Of a stretch of DNA of 39,241 bases, positions 17,209 to 27,990 are shown piece after piece (position 1 is the first letter of the stretch; each line of letters begins with the position of its first letter). Both the position numbers and the translations under genes were made by a program. The notes under the pieces were generated by a model, which saw nothing but the letters and a program-made list of their open reading frames with translations, ran no database searches and was not told the DNA's origin. Source of the stretch: Treponema sp. (GTDB taxonomy: Bacteria > Spirochaetota > Spirochaetia > Treponematales > Treponemataceae); assembly GCA_024695625.1 (NCBI GenBank), contig JAILHV010000247.1, forward strand, positions 1 through 39,241, given 5' to 3'.

Positions 17209-19017
17209 ATGGCCAGCATAACCCAAGAATCAATAGATGAAGTCTCCTCACGAACGGACATTGTACGCCTGATAGGGGAATACGTTCCTCTTACGCAGAG
17301 GGGCAACGACTGGTGGGGGTGCTGTCCTTTCCACAACGAAAAGACCCCTTCCTTTAGTGTTTCGCCGGACAAGAAGTTCTATTACTGCTTTGGCTGCCAT
17401 GCAAGCGGTACTGCTTTTAAGTTCATTCAGGAGATGGAAAAGCTTTCCTTTCCAGAGTCGGTGGAATTCCTTGCCAAGAAGGCCGGTGTGGAGCTGCATT
17501 ATTCAGAAGGTGGCGGCCCAGAACATAAAGATGATTCAAAGACAAAGCTTAGAAACGAGTACATCGATTTGTATTCCCGCGTTGCCACGACATTCCATTA
17601 CATGCTTATGGAAACTGAGGCCGGTAGGTTTGCCCGCGACTACATAACAAAGCGTGGCCTTACCAACGAAACCCTGGAGAAATTCAAGATAGGCTATTCT
17701 CCTGCGGACAGGAAGTGGCTTCGTTCATTTCTTGAAAAAAAGAATTACAGCGCTGAATTCCTTAACAATTCCGGGCTTTTTAGCAAAAAGTATCCTGATG
17801 TTGCCTTTTTTTCCGACAGGCTCATGTTCCCCATATTCGACCGCAAGGGTGATGTTGTTGCCATGGGCGGACGTTTTTTGCGCGGTGACAAGGACAAGTC
17901 TCCCAAGTACCTGAATTCCGGGGATTTGATTCAGTATAAAAAAGGAAATACCCTTTACGCCTTTAACTTTGCAAAGCAGGCCATACGCGAAAATAAAAAG
18001 GTGATTCTTTGCGAGGGCTACATGGACTGCATTGCCTACCACCAGTGCGGAATAAATTATGCGGTTGCACCTTTGGGGACGGCCCTTACGGAAGAGCAGG
18101 TTGCCCTTGTTAAGCCTTTCGTTGATACAGTTTACCTTTCTTTTGACAGCGACGGTGCCGGTCAGAATGCCACAAAAAAGGCTATACTTATGTGCCGCCG
18201 CCATTCGCTTACGGTAAAAATCATAAGGCTTGAAGGGGGGAAGGATCCTGCTGAAATTATGCTGAATTTTGGCAAGGAATACTTGACAAATCAGGTCAAT
18301 TGCGCTATATTAGATAGTGATTATCTGTTATCTAAACTGCAAGAAGTCTACCCAAAGGACAACCCTGAGGGGAAAGCAAAAGCTTCCCTTGTTTTCTTTG
18401 CGTACATAGATGCCTTGCAGTCGGACGTGCAGAAAAACGCGTGTCTTGAACAGTTGTGCCAGACATACGATATAGACCAGGAGGCCGCCAGAAAGGACTT
18501 TTACAACCGGGAGCAAATTTCACAACGCTTTAAAAGAAATGTGAATACGGTGCAGGAGAACAGGGCAGAGTTTCCTAACATAAAACTTAATGCCGAACTG
18601 CGTGCTGTCTTAACAGCCGTAACTGATGATGCCAGCCTTTTCCAGAAAATGCGTAATGAAATCTCGGTTCAAGACCTTGAAGACCCTTGGGCTGTAAAAT
18701 TGTTCTCCATTATGAAGGAGTGTTTAGGGAGCGGTTCGTTTTCGGTAAGCAGTATACTGAACAGGTGTGGCGACGACAGTCTTAGGAGCCTGATTATTCA
18801 ATCGGCAAATGAATTTACATCGGAAAAGGTCGAAAAATCAGTCACGGACAGCATACGGCTGCTAAAAAAGAATTCCCTTGAACATAAAAGAAGCGTTCTC
18901 GTAGTCAGAATACGGGAACTTGAGCGGAGCACCCTGCCTGACGACATGGATTTGCTTAAGCAGCTTCTTGCCGAAAAAATGGAATTGGATAAACAGATAG
19001 TATCGTTAAAAAGATAA
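17209..19017 (+). CDS. dnaG: DNA primase
   Basis: CHC2 zinc finger CCPFHNEKTPSFSVSPDKKFYYCFGCHASG; TOPRIM VILCEGYMDCIA and FDSDGAGQ. Confidence 0.97.
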   Translation: MASITQESIDEVSSRTDIVRLIGEYVPLTQRGNDWWGCCPFHNEKTPSFSVSPDKKFYYCFGCHASGTAFKFIQEMEKLSFPESVEFLAKKAGVELHYSEGGGPEHKDDSKTKLRNEYIDLYSRVATTFHYMLMETEAGRFARDYITKRGLTNETLEKFKIGYSPADRKWLRSFLEKKNYSAEFLNNSGLFSKKYPDVAFFSDRLMFPIFDRKGDVVAMGGRFLRGDKDKSPKYLNSGDLIQYKKGNTLYAFNFAKQAIRENKKVILCEGYMDCIAYHQCGINYAVAPLGTALTEEQVALVKPFVDTVYLSFDSDGAGQNATKKAILMCRRHSLTVKIIRLEGGKDPAEIMLNFGKEYLTNQVNCAILDSDYLLSKLQEVYPKDNPEGKAKASLVFFAYIDALQSDVQKNACLEQLCQTYDIDQEAARKDFYNREQISQRFKRNVNTVQENRAEFPNIKLNAELRAVLTAVTDDASLFQKMRNEISVQDLEDPWAVKLFSIMKECLGSGSFSVSSILNRCGDDSLRSLIIQSANEFTSEKVEKSVTDSIRLLKKNSLEHKRSVLVVRIRELERSTLPDDMDLLKQLLAEKMELDKQIVSLKR

Positions 19018-19048
19018 TATCTTTTAATAAGGATAGTTAAGGTAAAAC

Positions 19049-21214
19049 ATGGATCAGAAATCCTCTTCAAAAAATACATCTTCAAAAAAAGAAAAAGTTG
19101 AAAGTTCTAAAAAGACTCCTGTAAAATCAACTGCAAAGACTTCCTCAAAAAAGTCGGAGGGGGTAAAGTCAAAGAAAAGCCCTTCTGATGATTCTGAAAA
19201 AAAGCCCCTGGCCGAAGAGAAATCTAAAAAGAAGGATGCAGCTGTATCTTCAAAGGGTACAGATTCTACCAAAAGCCGTGAAAAGCAGCCGAAAGGGCAA
19301 AAGTCGCATAAGGGTCAGGTGCCAGAGGATGAAACTGAACTTAATAAAGATGCCGTAATCGATGATGCTGATTCTGACGGTGAAGAGGCACTTGAGCCGC
19401 AGGTCCAGCAGCTCTTGGAATATGCCCGCAAGAAGCAAGTCGTTTCATGGGACGAGATTACTGAAATCCTGACGATGGAATTCGTGAATTCTCCAAAGAT
19501 GGAGGCCGTGCTTCAGCTTTTGAACAAGAACAACATCCAGTTTATGGAAGAGACCGGCAATATTCTTGATGACGAGGATCTTGACGACGATGATGTTGAC
19601 GGGGACGCTTCCGAAGTTGGAGAAGCCGAGGATATTTCTGCGGCAGAAATCGCTGTTGATGACGATGTGAAGGGCGATGAGCTTGCCAAGCACCGTCTTG
19701 TGGGCGGAGACAAGGAGTCCAGCATTGACGACCCAATCCGCCTTTACCTTCGCGAAATAGGAAAGGAACGCCTTCTTACCGCTGACGAGGAAAAAATATA
19801 TTCCAAGAAGATGGAAGACGGCCAGAACATAATCAAGAACGTAATAAAGAATTCCGGCCTGATGGTTCCTGAATTCTATGCCATTGCGCAGAAGGCTTTT
19901 ACAAAGGACAAAGAACACCGTGAACAGGGCAAGAACCGCAAGGAACTCAATGAGATTATGGCGGAAAAGCGCCGCCTAAAGACTTTTTACGGCCATATAC
20001 TCAAGCCCATATACTCTGAAAAGAACAGCATAATGAAGCAGTATATGGCCTTGAAAAAGAAACTCAACGATAACGACCAGACGCTTGACATCTTCCAGAA
20101 TGATGACTTGTTTGAACTTAGGGACAAGATAATCCCTGAGCTCCAGAGGATAGATATCCAGGCTGAGGAAATTGACCGCTTTAGCGCAAAATTCATAGAT
20201 GCCGACAAAAAAATCTCTGACTACAACCGCGATCAGGAAAAGCTGATGAAGCAGGTTCGCATTCAGGATCTTTCTGGCTTGCGTTCAATCGGCCGTCGCC
20301 TTGCAACTCATTCCGAAAGCGTGAAGCTGGAGAAGGAGCTCGGCATGAGTTCCGACAAGATTCGTGAAGTCTATACAGGAATCCAGCAGATAGAAAGGAA
20401 AAAGCACCGCCTTGAGTATGAATTCGAGAACAGTGTTGAGGAAATCAGGCAAAAGACCAAGGAAATAAACCGTGGAAAGGTTATGATTGAGCAGGCAAAG
20501 AACCGCCTGATTAAGGCAAATCTTCGTCTTGTCGTTTCCATAGCCAAAAAATATACAAACCGTGGCCTGCAGCTTTTTGATTTGATTCAGGAAGGAAACA
20601 TAGGCCTTATAAAAGCCGTTGAAAAGTTTGAGTACCGCAAGGGCTACAAGTTTTCAACATACGCAACTTGGTGGATACGCCAGGCCATCACCCGCTCAAT
20701 TTCAGACCAGGCACGTACCATAAGGGTTCCTGTCCACATGATTGAGCAGATTAACAAGGTTGTAAGGGAAAGCCGCCAGCTTGTGCAGAAGCTTGGCCGC
20801 GAGCCTACAGACGAGGAGATAGCAGAGCAGCTTTCTTGGCCAGTAAGCCGTGTAAAGCAGGTAAAGAATGTTGCGCGTGAGCCAATTTCCCTTGAGACGC
20901 CTATCGGTGAAGAAGAGGACAGCTCTTTGGGTGACTTTATCGAGGACAAGGAAGTTGAGAATCCTGCAATGCAGACTTCCTACAAGCTGCTTCAGGAGAA
21001 GCTCAAGGACGTTCTGAGCACCTTGCCAAAGAGGGAGCAGGAAGTCCTCAAAATGCGCTTTGGTCTGGACGATGGCTATTCTCTTACACTGGAAGAAGTT
21101 GGCCTCTATTTTGAGGTTACAAGGGAAAGAATCCGCCAGATTGAGGCAAAGGCCCTGCGCCGGCTCCGCCATCCAAGAAGGGCTTCCGGCCTCAGGGATT
21201 ATATTGACACTTGA
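19049..21214 (+). CDS. rpoD: RNA polymerase primary sigma factor with long Lys/Ser-rich N-terminal extension
   Basis: Region 2 [58 protein letters not shown]; region 4 [15 protein letters not shown]...[19 protein letters not shown]. Confidence 0.97.
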   Translation: MDQKSSSKNTSSKKEKVESSKKTPVKSTAKTSSKKSEGVKSKKSPSDDSEKKPLAEEKSKKKDAAVSSKGTDSTKSREKQPKGQKSHKGQVPEDETELNKDAVIDDADSDGEEALEPQVQQLLEYARKKQVVSWDEITEILTMEFVNSPKMEAVLQLLNKNNIQFMEETGNILDDEDLDDDDVDGDASEVGEAEDISAAEIAVDDDVKGDELAKHRLVGGDKESSIDDPIRLYLREIGKERLLTADEEKIYSKKMEDGQNIIKNVIKNSGLMVPEFYAIAQKAFTKDKEHREQGKNRKELNEIMAEKRRLKTFYGHILKPIYSEKNSIMKQYMALKKKLNDNDQTLDIFQNDDLFELRDKIIPELQRIDIQAEEIDRFSAKFIDADKKISDYNRDQEKLMKQVRIQDLSGLRSIGRRLATHSESVKLEKELGMSSDKIREVYTGIQQIERKKHRLEYEFENSVEEIRQKTKEINRGKVMIEQAKNRLIKANLRLVVSIAKKYTNRGLQLFDLIQEGNIGLIKAVEKFEYRKGYKFSTYATWWIRQAITRSISDQARTIRVPVHMIEQINKVVRESRQLVQKLGREPTDEEIAEQLSWPVSRVKQVKNVAREPISLETPIGEEEDSSLGDFIEDKEVENPAMQTSYKLLQEKLKDVLSTLPKREQEVLKMRFGLDDGYSLTLEEVGLYFEVTRERIRQIEAKALRRLRHPRRASGLRDYIDT

Positions 21215-21327
21215 TTTTTATGAGGCAGACTTTGAAACCTGAATTTTCAGAGCTTGCCCTATATGTAGTAGACATAACGGAAAAAATGCTATATATTTTT
21301 AGAACTTAACGTAAGGGGTTGTTGACG

Positions 21328-22203
21328 ATGCAAATATCCGACATACTGGACAAACTGGAATCTTTGCAGCAGGTGCTTGTTGAGAAGTATGACATTGAAT
21401 CAAAGATGGAAGAATTGCCTAAATCGCTAATAGGCAGTACAGAAAGCCTTGAGCAGTTCAAGAAAGAATACATCGAGAAAAATGCGGAGTATGAATCCGA
21501 AAAAGCTAAGGTTGCTGCTTTGAAACAGGAGCTTGAAGAGGCCGTAAAGGCACGTGAAGCTGGCGAAAAGAGCATGGATTCAATAGACACCCACCGTGAA
21601 TACGATATCCTGAGCAACCAGATTAAAGAAGCACAGAACAGGGAAAATTCACTGCGCAAGGACCTTGCAAAAGAGGAAAAAATCCTTGCCGAGCAGAATG
21701 AGAATCTTAAGAGCGAAGAAGAACTTATCGCGGCTACAGAGAAGGACGTTGAGGAATCAAAGGCCAGCATTGATCAGGAGATGAATGATTACAAGTCCCA
21801 GCTTAGCAGTTTGGAAAAGCAGGAGGCTGAACATTCTGAAGGAATCGATCCTGAAATCCTGTTCAAATTCCAGAGAATAATCCTGCGCAACAGAAAGGGT
21901 ATCGTTCCGGTACGCGGAAATGTTTGCGACGGATGCCATATGATTTTGCCGGCACAGTTTGCAAATGAAGTCCACCGTGGCGACAAGATTCTTTTCTGTC
22001 CCTATTGCAGCAGAATTCTCCGCTACGAAGAGGATGAGGGACTTGAATCAACATTCTTCTCTATGGATGAAGCCGGAAGTCTTGCAGATTTGGATGACGA
22101 AGACTTGCTTGATGAAGATCAGGAAGGCTTGGATTTGGATTCTGACGGCGATGGAGAAGACAGTGGAGATGACGAAAAGTCCTCCATGGATTTTGAAGAG
22201 TAA
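21328..22203 (+). CDS. coiled-coil C4-type zinc ribbon protein with acidic C-terminal tail
   Basis: Long coiled-coil, then CDGCHMILPAQ...CPYCSRILRYEED (two CxxC), then an Asp/Glu-rich tail. ATG at 21328 with aagggg RBS. Confidence 0.85.
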   Translation: MQISDILDKLESLQQVLVEKYDIESKMEELPKSLIGSTESLEQFKKEYIEKNAEYESEKAKVAALKQELEEAVKAREAGEKSMDSIDTHREYDILSNQIKEAQNRENSLRKDLAKEEKILAEQNENLKSEEELIAATEKDVEESKASIDQEMNDYKSQLSSLEKQEAEHSEGIDPEILFKFQRIILRNRKGIVPVRGNVCDGCHMILPAQFANEVHRGDKILFCPYCSRILRYEEDEGLESTFFSMDEAGSLADLDDEDLLDEDQEGLDLDSDGDGEDSGDDEKSSMDFEE

Positions 22204-22211
22204 TTAATTTT

Positions 22212-22617
22212 AGGATATTTGGCCGCGCGGATTTGGCTCATGACAGTCAATATTCGTGAGGTAAAGTCCGGGCTCCGCCGGAAAAGATGCCGGATAATAA
22301 CCGGGCAGCATCAGTAAGCTGCAATGACTTGTGCATTGTAAAGCACTGAGGCTGACAGAAAGTGCTTCAGAAAATAACCGCCCCAAAAGGGTAAGGGTGA
22401 AAAGGCAGGGTAAGAGCCTACCGCGTATTTGGCAACAAATACGGCATAAGTAAACCTCATCAGGAGCAAGATCAAGTATGCGGTTTGGTTTTCCGGACTT
22501 ATACCGCGGGTAGATCGCTGGAGGCGGCGGGTAACTGCCGTTGCGGATAGATGGCCAAGCGGGAAGGGGTGTGGAAACACATTTCTTTGCGTACCAGAAC
22601 CCGGCTTACTGTATCCT
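22212..22617 (+). ncRNA. rnpB: RNase P RNA, bacterial type A-like
   Basis: Conserved blocks AAAGTCCGGGCTCC (P4 5'), AGGGTGAAAAGGCAGGGTAAGAGCCTACCGC, TAAACCTCATCAGGAGCAAGATCAA, GGTAGATCGCTGGAGGC, CCAGAACCCGGCTTA (P4 3'); terminal P1 pairing GGATA/TATCC then T-run. Confidence 0.96.
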
Positions 22618-22639
22618 TTTTTTTACGGGTGGAGAAAAT

Positions 22640-23596
22640 ATGCGGTGGGTGCACAATAGAAAGGCAAACATTGAGCGGCAAAAGAACAAATTTTTCATTC
22701 GTATATGCATTTATGCTTCTATCGTTGTTGCCATAACGGCTCTCTGTATCTTAGTCCGCAATTTCATTCGTTCCAAAATCCATAATTCAAATTCAATATC
22801 AGCCCTGTATGACAACTGGGAAAAATACGACTACCAAAGGGTTTACGAAATTTCTACCGCCATTTTGGCAGATAAGCCTCTGAATACCACAGCAAGAATG
22901 TTTCATGGTTACAGTTCATTCTTTTTGGCCGTTTCTCAGACGGATAATTCTGTAACCGAATCCTACCTAAAAGATGCCCTAAAAAGCCTCAGGATTGCAT
23001 TGCAGAATTCCAGTGAGGATAAAAGGGGACAGCTTGAATACATGCTGGGAAAAACCTACTTCTACAAGGACAGCTCTTCAAATTACCAGTATTATGCGGA
23101 TCTTGCCATAAAATATCTGCTTTTAGCCGTGGAGCATGGCTACCATTCTGATGACATTGCTGAATGCCTGGGGCTTTCCTATGCAGCCTTGGGCCAAACC
23201 CAGAAGAGTATAGAGGCTTTTGGACAGGCGCTTCTTGTAAGGGAGTCTGACACGCTTCTTCTTTCAATTGCTGAGCAGTACTATAAAATCGGCAATATGG
23301 CCAATGCAAAGGCCTATCTCATCCGTGTGAGGGACATTACCAAAAACGAGGACTTGATATTGCGCACATCCTTCCTTCTTGGAGAAATTTTTGTAGAGGA
23401 AAACGACTTGGAAGGGGCGGAAAAAGAATTTCGGTCAATTTTGCAAAAAAACGAAAATTCTGCTGACGCGCATTACGGTCTTGGTGTATTATATGAAAAG
23501 CAGGGGGATAATGCGAAGGCTCGTGCCCAGTGGCGGCATGTCCTTAGAATTCAGCCAAATCATGAAGGGGCATTGAAAAAAATGTCTGATTTATGA
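22640..23596 (+). CDS. membrane-anchored TPR-repeat protein
   Basis: MRWVHNRKANIERQKNKFF + TM helix, then TPR units (AECLGLSYAALGQTQKSIEAFGQALL; ADAHYGLGVLYEKQGDNAKARAQWRHVLRIQP). The ORF-track start at 22541 lies inside rnpB; ATG at 22640 has a GGAG RBS. Confidence 0.85.
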   Translation: MRWVHNRKANIERQKNKFFIRICIYASIVVAITALCILVRNFIRSKIHNSNSISALYDNWEKYDYQRVYEISTAILADKPLNTTARMFHGYSSFFLAVSQTDNSVTESYLKDALKSLRIALQNSSEDKRGQLEYMLGKTYFYKDSSSNYQYYADLAIKYLLLAVEHGYHSDDIAECLGLSYAALGQTQKSIEAFGQALLVRESDTLLLSIAEQYYKIGNMANAKAYLIRVRDITKNEDLILRTSFLLGEIFVEENDLEGAEKEFRSILQKNENSADAHYGLGVLYEKQGDNAKARAQWRHVLRIQPNHEGALKKMSDL

Positions 23597-23665
23597 TAAA
23601 CTTTGTAGCATCATAAAAATAATTGCATTATAATGGTAAATATGATTCCGGGAGGAAATTTATAA

Positions 23666-24703
23666 ATGGGATTTTTGGATACTTTTACAACTGACATAGG
23701 TATTGACCTTGGTACCTGTAATACTTTGATTTATGTCCGTGGACAGGGGATTGTTATTGACGAACCTTCCGTTGTTGCCGTTGAAAAGGGTACAGGACGC
23801 GTTGTGGCTGTAGGTGCCGAGGCTAAGCGCATGCTTTGGAAGACACCAGGCAACATTGTGGCAATCAGGCCGCTTGCAGATGGTGTTATCTCTGACAGCG
23901 ATTCTACGGAAAAGATGATAAAATACTTCATCTCTAAAATTGTTCCGCGTCACCATCTTTTTAAGTCAACAAGAATGAAGATTGGTATTCCTTCTTGCAT
24001 CACCCAGGTTGAACGCGATGCCGTTATGGCTGCAGCCCTCCGCGCAGGTGCAAAGGAAGTTGAAGTTATAGAAGAAAGCCTTGCTGCTGCAATCGGTGCA
24101 CAGATTCCGATTTATGAGCCTGCCGGACACATGGTTTGCGACATCGGTGGTGGTACTACAGAAGTTTCCGTTATTTCTTTGGGCGGCATGGTAATCACAA
24201 GCTCAATCCGCACTGGCGGCAACGAATTTGACGAAGCCATCATCAAGCACGTGCGCCAGGTTCACAACCTTATAATTGGCCAGCAGACAGCCGAACGCCT
24301 TAAGATAGAGATTGGAAATGCATCTGCTGACAAGAACATAGAAAAAATGGAAATTAAGGGTACAGATGCAATTACAGGTCTTCCTCGCCGTCTTGAAGTT
24401 GATTCCGTTGAAGTCCGTGAGGCCCTTAAGGAACCGGTTACAAAAATCATTGAAGAGATAAAGAAGACTCTTGGCCGCACACCGCCGGAGCTCGCTGCTG
24501 ATATTGTAGAGCGCGGTATTGTTATGACTGGCGGCGGTTCTATGCTCAAGGGCTTGCAGAAGCTTATTTCCAGGGAGACAGGTGTACCCGTTATTCTCGT
24601 GGAAAAGCCTCTTGAGTGCGTAGCCGTAGGTGCAGGACAGGCCTTTGAACTGTTCAAGGATATGTCTTCCAACCGTTCCGTATACGACAACCTTAACAGC
24701 TAA
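23666..24703 (+). CDS. mreB: rod shape-determining protein MreB
   Basis: [72 protein letters not shown]. Confidence 0.98.
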   Translation: MGFLDTFTTDIGIDLGTCNTLIYVRGQGIVIDEPSVVAVEKGTGRVVAVGAEAKRMLWKTPGNIVAIRPLADGVISDSDSTEKMIKYFISKIVPRHHLFKSTRMKIGIPSCITQVERDAVMAAALRAGAKEVEVIEESLAAAIGAQIPIYEPAGHMVCDIGGGTTEVSVISLGGMVITSSIRTGGNEFDEAIIKHVRQVHNLIIGQQTAERLKIEIGNASADKNIEKMEIKGTDAITGLPRRLEVDSVEVREALKEPVTKIIEEIKKTLGRTPPELAADIVERGIVMTGGGSMLKGLQKLISRETGVPVILVEKPLECVAVGAGQAFELFKDMSSNRSVYDNLNS

Positions 24704-24708
24704 AAATT

Positions 24709-25602
24709 ATGAAGATAAGAACGCCTTTTCGGTTCAAGCTAAGCGAGATACTTCTTGTTATCATGATTCTTGTGAGCGGAATTACGCTCAGTTTTTCTGC
24801 AGGCGGCTTTCTTGTTGATTTTGGCAAGATTGGCTTTTCAATTATGAGCACGATGCAGGAAGGTGTTAATTTCGTTTCCGATGGAGTTGGGGGATTCTTT
24901 GTTTCAATCAAAGACATGACCCAGATGAAGAAGGAATACCAGGTTCTTAAGGAAAAGCTAAAGGACTATGAGTACCTGCAGAGGAGCAATACGGAAATCC
25001 GCAGGGAAAATGACCGTCTTAGGGAACAGTTGGGCTTTTCAAAAGACCTTTCCTATAAGAATATTCCCGCCCAGATAATCGGACATGACCCCGACAGCCT
25101 TTATTCCGGCATCACCATCAACAAGGGGGCCAGAAACGGCATTAAAAAGGGAATGCCCGTAATTGCAATACAGAACGGAAACATCGGCGTTGTGGGTAAA
25201 ATTGTAACCGTTGGAATAGGGACAAGCCTTATAATACCAATATATGACTCTCAGTTCAATATTTCTACAAGGATAGAGACAAGCAGGGATTTGGGAATTA
25301 CAAAAGGCTCTGGATTTGCTGACTTGCCGCTCAATATGGGCTACATAAGGAAAAGCGCTTATGCCGACTTGCATGAAGGGGATATAGTTGTATCCTCAGG
25401 TGAAAATGGCAATTACATAAGCAACGTACCGGTGGGCCGCATTTCAAAGATTACCGTACTTGACTATGACAATTCCCTGGACATAGAGCTGGAACCTATA
25501 ATCGATTTCCCGCGCTTGGAAAATGTCCTCGTGGTGGATCAGAACACCTTGAGTGAAGCTGTAGCTACTCCTGTCGGGGTGAAGGAAGAGGGCAATGATT
25601 AA
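24709..25602 (+). CDS. mreC: rod shape-determining protein MreC
   Basis: N-terminal TM, coiled-coil, PAQIIGHDPDSLYSGITINKGARNGIKKGMPVI; position after mreB. Confidence 0.95.
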   Translation: MKIRTPFRFKLSEILLVIMILVSGITLSFSAGGFLVDFGKIGFSIMSTMQEGVNFVSDGVGGFFVSIKDMTQMKKEYQVLKEKLKDYEYLQRSNTEIRRENDRLREQLGFSKDLSYKNIPAQIIGHDPDSLYSGITINKGARNGIKKGMPVIAIQNGNIGVVGKIVTVGIGTSLIIPIYDSQFNISTRIETSRDLGITKGSGFADLPLNMGYIRKSAYADLHEGDIVVSSGENGNYISNVPVGRISKITVLDYDNSLDIELEPIIDFPRLENVLVVDQNTLSEAVATPVGVKEEGND

Positions 25603-26104
25603 AACTATTTCAATAAGTGCAATTATTCTGCTTTGCTGTGCCCTTATAGAATCGGCAATACTTTCCAACATAGCATTTTTGAGGGCAGTCCCTGACTTGA
25701 GCCTGATATGTGTTTTATATTTTTCGCTGCACAACGGACGTCTTTCAGGGGAGTGCACAGGCTTTATTTCCGGCCTTTTCATTGATTTTCTTAGTGCCGC
25801 GCCATGGGGACTCAACTGTCTCTTCCGTACCGTGCTTGGCTATCTTGGCGGAGTCTTTACAAAAACCTTCAATACGGAAGGAATCATAATTCCTGCCGTG
25901 CTTGGTTTCTGTGCGACAATCGTAAAGTGCCTCCTCATTTTGTTCATAGCATTTTTGTTCCCGTCATCGGTTATGCCTTACAATCCTTTTTCTTCTATGT
26001 TCCTCTTTGAGCTTTGCGCAAATACAGTCCTTACACCTGTGCTGTTCAAAATTCTTGGAATATTCAAAAATTTGATTGTGCTGAATCCGGAGAATGTAAT
26101 TTAA
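25595..26104 (+). CDS. mreD: rod shape-determining protein MreD
   Basis: Small multi-TM protein between mreC and PBP2; RAVPDLSLICVLYFSLHNGRLSGECTGFISGLFIDFLSAAPWGLNCL. Confidence 0.9.
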   Translation: MIKTISISAIILLCCALIESAILSNIAFLRAVPDLSLICVLYFSLHNGRLSGECTGFISGLFIDFLSAAPWGLNCLFRTVLGYLGGVFTKTFNTEGIIIPAVLGFCATIVKCLLILFIAFLFPSSVMPYNPFSSMFLFELCANTVLTPVLFKILGIFKNLIVLNPENVI

Positions 26105-27990
26105 TGCAGAATAATGAATTCCAAAATATGGGCGATGATTCTCCCAAAAAGAACATAAAAATTGCCTTTCTGACGGTTTTTATAGCCGTAGTTTTTGGTA
26201 TTTATGTCTTGAAGCTCTTTTCGCTGCAGATAATTGAAAGCTACCGCTATAAGGACCGTTCCGAGCGCATTTCAAAGCAGGAGATTGTGATTCCCGCACA
26301 GCGCGGTGAGATTTATGAAAGGGAGGCCATGATTCCCCTTGCAAGCAATTCCGACTCATTTGCCGTCAATGTGGTTCCTGGAGAAATCCCCCCGGAGCTG
26401 TATGACACAGTAATTACCCGACTTGCAGGATACATTGGTGTTCCCCGGAATGTAATCGATGCCAAGATAAAAAAAAGAAGCGATTTTTCTTCTTATGAAA
26501 TAAAGACAAACGTTTCTTTTGACGTGATAAGCAATATTGCAGAAAACATAACGGAGCTTCCTGGTGTTTCCTGGAGGAACAAGCCGGTCCGTACATACGT
26601 TAACATGGGTTCAATAAGCCATATACTGGGTTATGTCGGAAACATAACTGAAGACGAATATAAGCGCATGTTCAACGAGGGCTACAAAAAGAATTCCGTC
26701 ATAGGAAAGGCAGGTATTGAGCGCCAGTACGACAGCTATCTCCAGGGCATAGAGGGAAAGGAAGTCCGCACAAAGGATGCTCGGGGACGCATCTTGGGAT
26801 CTGCCCCGCAGATTACGCCTCCCCAGACAGGAAAAAAGCTGGTTCTTACAATAGACAACAGGATTCAGGAACTTGCAGAAAAGACTCTTGGCCAGCGTGT
26901 AGGGGCAGTTGTTGTACTCCGTCCTTCCAATGGTGAAATCCTTGCAATGGTTTCCTATCCATATTACAACGCAAACATTTTCTCTACGGATGAATATGCC
27001 GCAGAATACAACCGCCTTACGACAAGCCCCAATTCTCCAATGCTAAACAGGGCTGTAAATGCAACTTATCCACCTGCATCCACATTTAAAACTATTATGA
27101 CTACCGCAGTACTTAGCGAAAAGGCCTTTCCGCCCGACCGCTACATTCGCTGCGCGGGAAAAATAGAAATAGGCGACAGGGTTTACCACTGCCATAATCT
27201 TGCTGGCCACGGCTTGCTCGATTTGAAGGGTGGTTTGGCCCATTCATGCGACGTTTATTACTGGGTTGTCGGCCTTGAGCATCTGGGCGTAAACAAAATC
27301 GCCTATTACGCAAAGGAATTCGGCTTTGGACAGAGCCTTGAGGTTGATTTGCCGTCCCAGTCTTCCGGCTTTGTCCCGACACCTGAATGGAAACAGCGCC
27401 GCTGGAGGCAGAACTGGTACGATGGTGACACAATAAATATTTCTATCGGTCAGGGAGATACACTTGTAACCCCACTTCATGTTGCAGACATGATGGCCAT
27501 GGTTTGTAACAGTGGTGTAATCTACAAGCCTCATCTTTTAAAGGAAATTAGGAATCCTGTTACAGACGAGGTGGAAAAAGTAGTCGAGCGGGAAGTCCTG
27601 CACGAGTCAACAATAGAAAAGAATGTCTGGCGGCAGGTTCAGTATGACCTTCGCTATGTTATAACAAATGGTTCTGCACAAATTCCATTGACTAACAGGC
27701 AAATTCAGCTGGCAGGAAAAACTGGTACGGCAGAACTTGACAAGTACAAGTATTCAAACGATAAGCGCCACTGGCACTCCTGGATGATTGCCTACGCACC
27801 TTTTAACGCTCCAGTTGAAGAGCAGGTCGTTGTTGCAACAATCGTTGAGGCCGTAAACGAGTGGGAATGGTGGGCTCCCTATGCGACAAACATCATAATT
27901 CAAGGTATATTCAAAAACCAGACTTACGAAGAGGCTATAAAGACGCTTGGCTTTGAATATGTTCCAAAGAACAGGGGAAGGGCCGAATAA
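26104..27990 (+). CDS. mrdA: penicillin-binding protein 2 (elongasome transpeptidase)
   Basis: PAQRGEIYERE; active-site NATYPPASTFKTI (SxxK), AGKTGTAE (KTG); stop/start overlap TAATG with mreD. Confidence 0.95.
   Translation: MQNNEFQNMGDDSPKKNIKIAFLTVFIAVVFGIYVLKLFSLQIIESYRYKDRSERISKQEIVIPAQRGEIYEREAMIPLASNSDSFAVNVVPGEIPPELYDTVITRLAGYIGVPRNVIDAKIKKRSDFSSYEIKTNVSFDVISNIAENITELPGVSWRNKPVRTYVNMGSISHILGYVGNITEDEYKRMFNEGYKKNSVIGKAGIERQYDSYLQGIEGKEVRTKDARGRILGSAPQITPPQTGKKLVLTIDNRIQELAEKTLGQRVGAVVVLRPSNGEILAMVSYPYYNANIFSTDEYAAEYNRLTTSPNSPMLNRAVNATYPPASTFKTIMTTAVLSEKAFPPDRYIRCAGKIEIGDRVYHCHNLAGHGLLDLKGGLAHSCDVYYWVVGLEHLGVNKIAYYAKEFGFGQSLEVDLPSQSSGFVPTPEWKQRRWRQNWYDGDTINISIGQGDTLVTPLHVADMMAMVCNSGVIYKPHLLKEIRNPVTDEVEKVVEREVLHESTIEKNVWRQVQYDLRYVITNGSAQIPLTNRQIQLAGKTGTAELDKYKYSNDKRHWHSWMIAYAPFNAPVEEQVVVATIVEAVNEWEWWAPYATNIIIQGIFKNQTYEEAIKTLGFEYVPKNRGRAE

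Noticed and set aside
19049-19272. Minus-strand Phe/Ser-rich ORFs opposite rpoD N-terminus
   Set aside because: Direct consequence of Lys/Ser-rich low-complexity sequence on the sense strand.
22541-22639. N-terminal extension of the TPR protein
   Set aside because: Lies within RNase P RNA; the ATG at 22640 with GGAG RBS is the credible start.
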